DNA of 36,523 nucleotides. Source: Myxococcales bacterium (GTDB lineage: Bacteria > Myxococcota_A > Polyangia > Fen-1088). Each line of letters begins with the position of its first letter. The first letter of the stretch is position 1. The stretch covers positions 1 to 36,523 of the forward strand of contig PLNW01000132.1 of NCBI GenBank assembly GCA_003142855.1, read 5' to 3'. Positions 34,899 through 36,523 of the stretch are shown here, one piece after another. The position numbers were made by a program, and so were the translations under genes. The notes below the pieces were generated by a model. The model saw only the letters and a program-made list of their open reading frames with translations, did not search any database and was not told where the DNA came from.

Positions 34899-36335
34899 AT
34901 GTTGGGAACCCTGATCGTCGTGGCCATGGTCGCGCTTGCTGCCGGCGCGCTGCCGGGTTGGTTCTGGGCTACCGCACGAGAGACGGCGCGCGGGGAGGCG
35001 GGTCTGCGCGGCGCCGAGGCGCGGTTGCGCGAGACCGAAGGTGGGGCGCGGGCCGCGCAGGCAACCGTGGACGAGCTGCGCGCGACCCTTTCCCGTGGCG
35101 AGGCGCGCGAGCACGAGCTTGGGCGCGATCTGGCCGAAGCACAGAAACACCGGACAGTGGCCGAAACTCAGGTAGGCGAACTGCGGCGCGGCCTGGACGA
35201 GCAGAAGGCTATCTTGGCCAGCGCGGAGAAGAAACTGGGCGACACCTTCCGCGCGCTGGCGGCTGAGGCCCTTGCCGCAAACAACGAAGGCTTTCTGACC
35301 CTGGCCGGCGAGAAGCTGGGGGCCGCCCGCCGCGAGACGGACGCGTCGCTGGAGTCGCGACACAAGGCCATCGAGGCGCTGCTGAAACCGGTGCGCGATT
35401 CTTTGGAGAAGGTGGACGGCAACATCCGTGAGATCGAGAAGGAGCGAGGCCAGGCCTACGGCCGGTTGAATGCGCTGGTCACGGGCCTAGCGACTTCGCA
35501 GGACAAGCTGGCACAGGAAACCGGAAACCTGGTGCGCGCACTGCGTGCTCCGGCGGTGCGTGGCCGCTGGGGCGAAATCCAGCTCAAACGCGTGGTCGAG
35601 TTGGCGGGCATGGTCGAGCATTGCGATTTCGTGCAACAGGAAACACTGGAGACCCCGGATGGCCGGTTGCGGCCCGACCTGATCGTGAGCCTGCCCAATG
35701 GTCACCACGTTGTGGTGGATGCTAAGGTACCGCTGGAAGCCTACTTGGCCGCGGTGGATGCGGCCGCCGACGAGATCCTTCGACGCGAGCATCTGCGCCG
35801 GCACGCCGACCAAGTGCGCGCGCATGTGCTGAAGCTGTCGGCCAAGAGCTACTGGAACGAACTGTCCAGCGCGCCCGAGTTCGTGGTGATGTTTCTGCCC
35901 AGTGAAGGCATCTACCACGCAGCCTTGCAGGAAAGCCCGGATCTCATCGAGCAAGGCGTGGCCAACAAAGTGCTTGTCGCTACGCCCACGACGCTGATCG
36001 CGCTGTTGCAGGCGGTCCATTACGGCTGGCGCCAGGAGAAACTGGCAGAAAACGCCCAGCGGATCAGCGATCAGGGGCGCGTGCTGCACGAACGGCTGGC
36101 CACCCTGTTCGATCACTTCGGAAAGCTAGGTGCGGCCCTGGGCCGGGCCACAGATTCTTACAACGCGGCGGTGGGCTCGTTCGAGCGCATGGTCAAGCCG
36201 GCGGTGCGCAAGCTGGAGGAACTGGGCGCGGCGGGCAAGAAGCCAGTGGACGAAATCGATCCTGTGGGAGTGCGGCCGCGCGAGTTGGCGGCGAGTGATG
36301 TCGGTGACGAGTCAGTGCGAGGAGACGCCGCTTGA
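34899..36335 (+). CDS. rmuC: DNA recombination protein RmuC
   Basis: A 478-residue RmuC homologue. The N-terminal membrane helix (residues 2-24) is followed by a long coiled coil (about 30-200). The conserved RmuC domain follows: RGRWGEIQLKRVVELAGMVEHCDFVQQ, RPDLIVSLPNGHHVVVDAKVPLEAYL, EFVVMFLPSEGIYHAAL and VLVATPTTLIALLQAVHYGWRQEK. The VVVDAKV core suggests a PD-(D/E)xK nuclease-like fold. RmuC limits inverted-repeat rearrangement and is a recognised anti-mobile-element factor in some bacteria. A GTG two codons upstream is another start. Confidence 0.95.
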   Translation: MLGTLIVVAMVALAAGALPGWFWATARETARGEAGLRGAEARLRETEGGARAAQATVDELRATLSRGEAREHELGRDLAEAQKHRTVAETQVGELRRGLDEQKAILASAEKKLGDTFRALAAEALAANNEGFLTLAGEKLGAARRETDASLESRHKAIEALLKPVRDSLEKVDGNIREIEKERGQAYGRLNALVTGLATSQDKLAQETGNLVRALRAPAVRGRWGEIQLKRVVELAGMVEHCDFVQQETLETPDGRLRPDLIVSLPNGHHVVVDAKVPLEAYLAAVDAAADEILRREHLRRHADQVRAHVLKLSAKSYWNELSSAPEFVVMFLPSEGIYHAALQESPDLIEQGVANKVLVATPTTLIALLQAVHYGWRQEKLAENAQRISDQGRVLHERLATLFDHFGKLGAALGRATDSYNAAVGSFERMVKPAVRKLEELGAAGKKPVDEIDPVGVRPRELAASDVGDESVRGDAA

Positions 36336-36523
36336 AACGAATTTCACGTGCCTGGAATTGTGATTGGAGGCGCTAGCCAAAGGGGAGGCGCAGTTGGCGT
36401 GGCCGTCGCGCGACAGAGTCGAAGCAGGTTCGTCCGTCCCAGGCCGGGGCACGCCTGCGCTGGTCGTCGACAATTGCAGGGAGCGAGAGCGACGGCGCAC
36501 GCTGGGGACGCCCGGCCGCTGCA

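Noticed and set aside
33801..35363. A 520-codon minus-strand frame opposite the dehydrogenase and rmuC genes
   Set aside because: Antisense shadow over two well-supported genes; no recognisable domain.
36336..36523. Possible gene at the right edge on the minus strand
   Set aside because: The 62-codon frame overlaps the rmuC end, is Arg/Ser-rich and has no ribosome-binding site or family pattern.

Overview
The window looks like part of a GC-rich chromosome from a deltaproteobacterial or Myxococcota-type organism. This is inferred from four things: the atpF'-atpF-atpH-atpA-atpG-atpD-atpC order preceded by a bactofilin, a b subunit with an N-terminal signal peptide, a PilZ domain of the type common in myxobacteria (joined to a PEGA domain), and GC-rich dispersed intergenic repeats. 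No 16S rRNA or other taxonomic marker is present, so the assignment is tentative. The first 2.4 kb looks visibly less GC-rich than the rest.

Layout. 1-2411: a truncated secreted NHL-repeat protein (-), a YjbQ-family protein (-) divergent from a cupin and a PduO-type cobalamin adenosyltransferase (+). 2509-9079: on the minus strand, bactofilin followed by the tightly packed F1Fo ATP synthase genes for b', b, delta, alpha, gamma, beta and epsilon; subunits a and c are not in the window. 9275-14531: a TMTC-like membrane TPR protein, an SDR oxidoreductase and a gamma-glutamyltransferase whose N-terminal extension crosses a GC-rich repeat (all -). 14516-17645: a PilZ-TM-PEGA protein and a membrane-anchored amidohydrolase (+). 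17731-17803: tRNA-Asn(GTT) with its own promoter.

17757-27566 is an integrated element of about 9.8 kb bounded by 48-bp direct repeats of the tRNA-Asn 3' half. Its genes, all but the last on +, are: an unknown protein, an HTH_17 (AlpA/excisionase-like) regulator, a primase-polymerase translationally coupled to a PriCT/RecA-like replication ATPase, a TubC_N-like protein, two small Cys-rich proteins, a phBC6A51/TerS-like HTH protein, two unknown small proteins, an integrase arm domain joined to a ribbon-helix-helix-like domain, and a complete tyrosine integrase. A membrane zinc-ribbon cargo gene is on -. A probable replication origin lies inside the 3' end of the rep gene: six copies of a 12-mer, three on each side of an AT-rich core. 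The set int, AlpA-like, prim/rep, ori and TerS-like without capsid genes resembles a phage satellite (PICI-like). This is the most interesting system here.

27567-36523: the displaced tRNA terminator, a secreted protein, a GH44 lipoprotein glycosidase, a short HExxH protein, bacteriohemerythrin, a four-repeat CRISPR array without cas genes (31246-31503), an alpha/beta hydrolase, an aldo/keto reductase, a stray fifth CRISPR repeat (33653-33688), a zinc-independent alcohol dehydrogenase/quinone oxidoreductase and RmuC.
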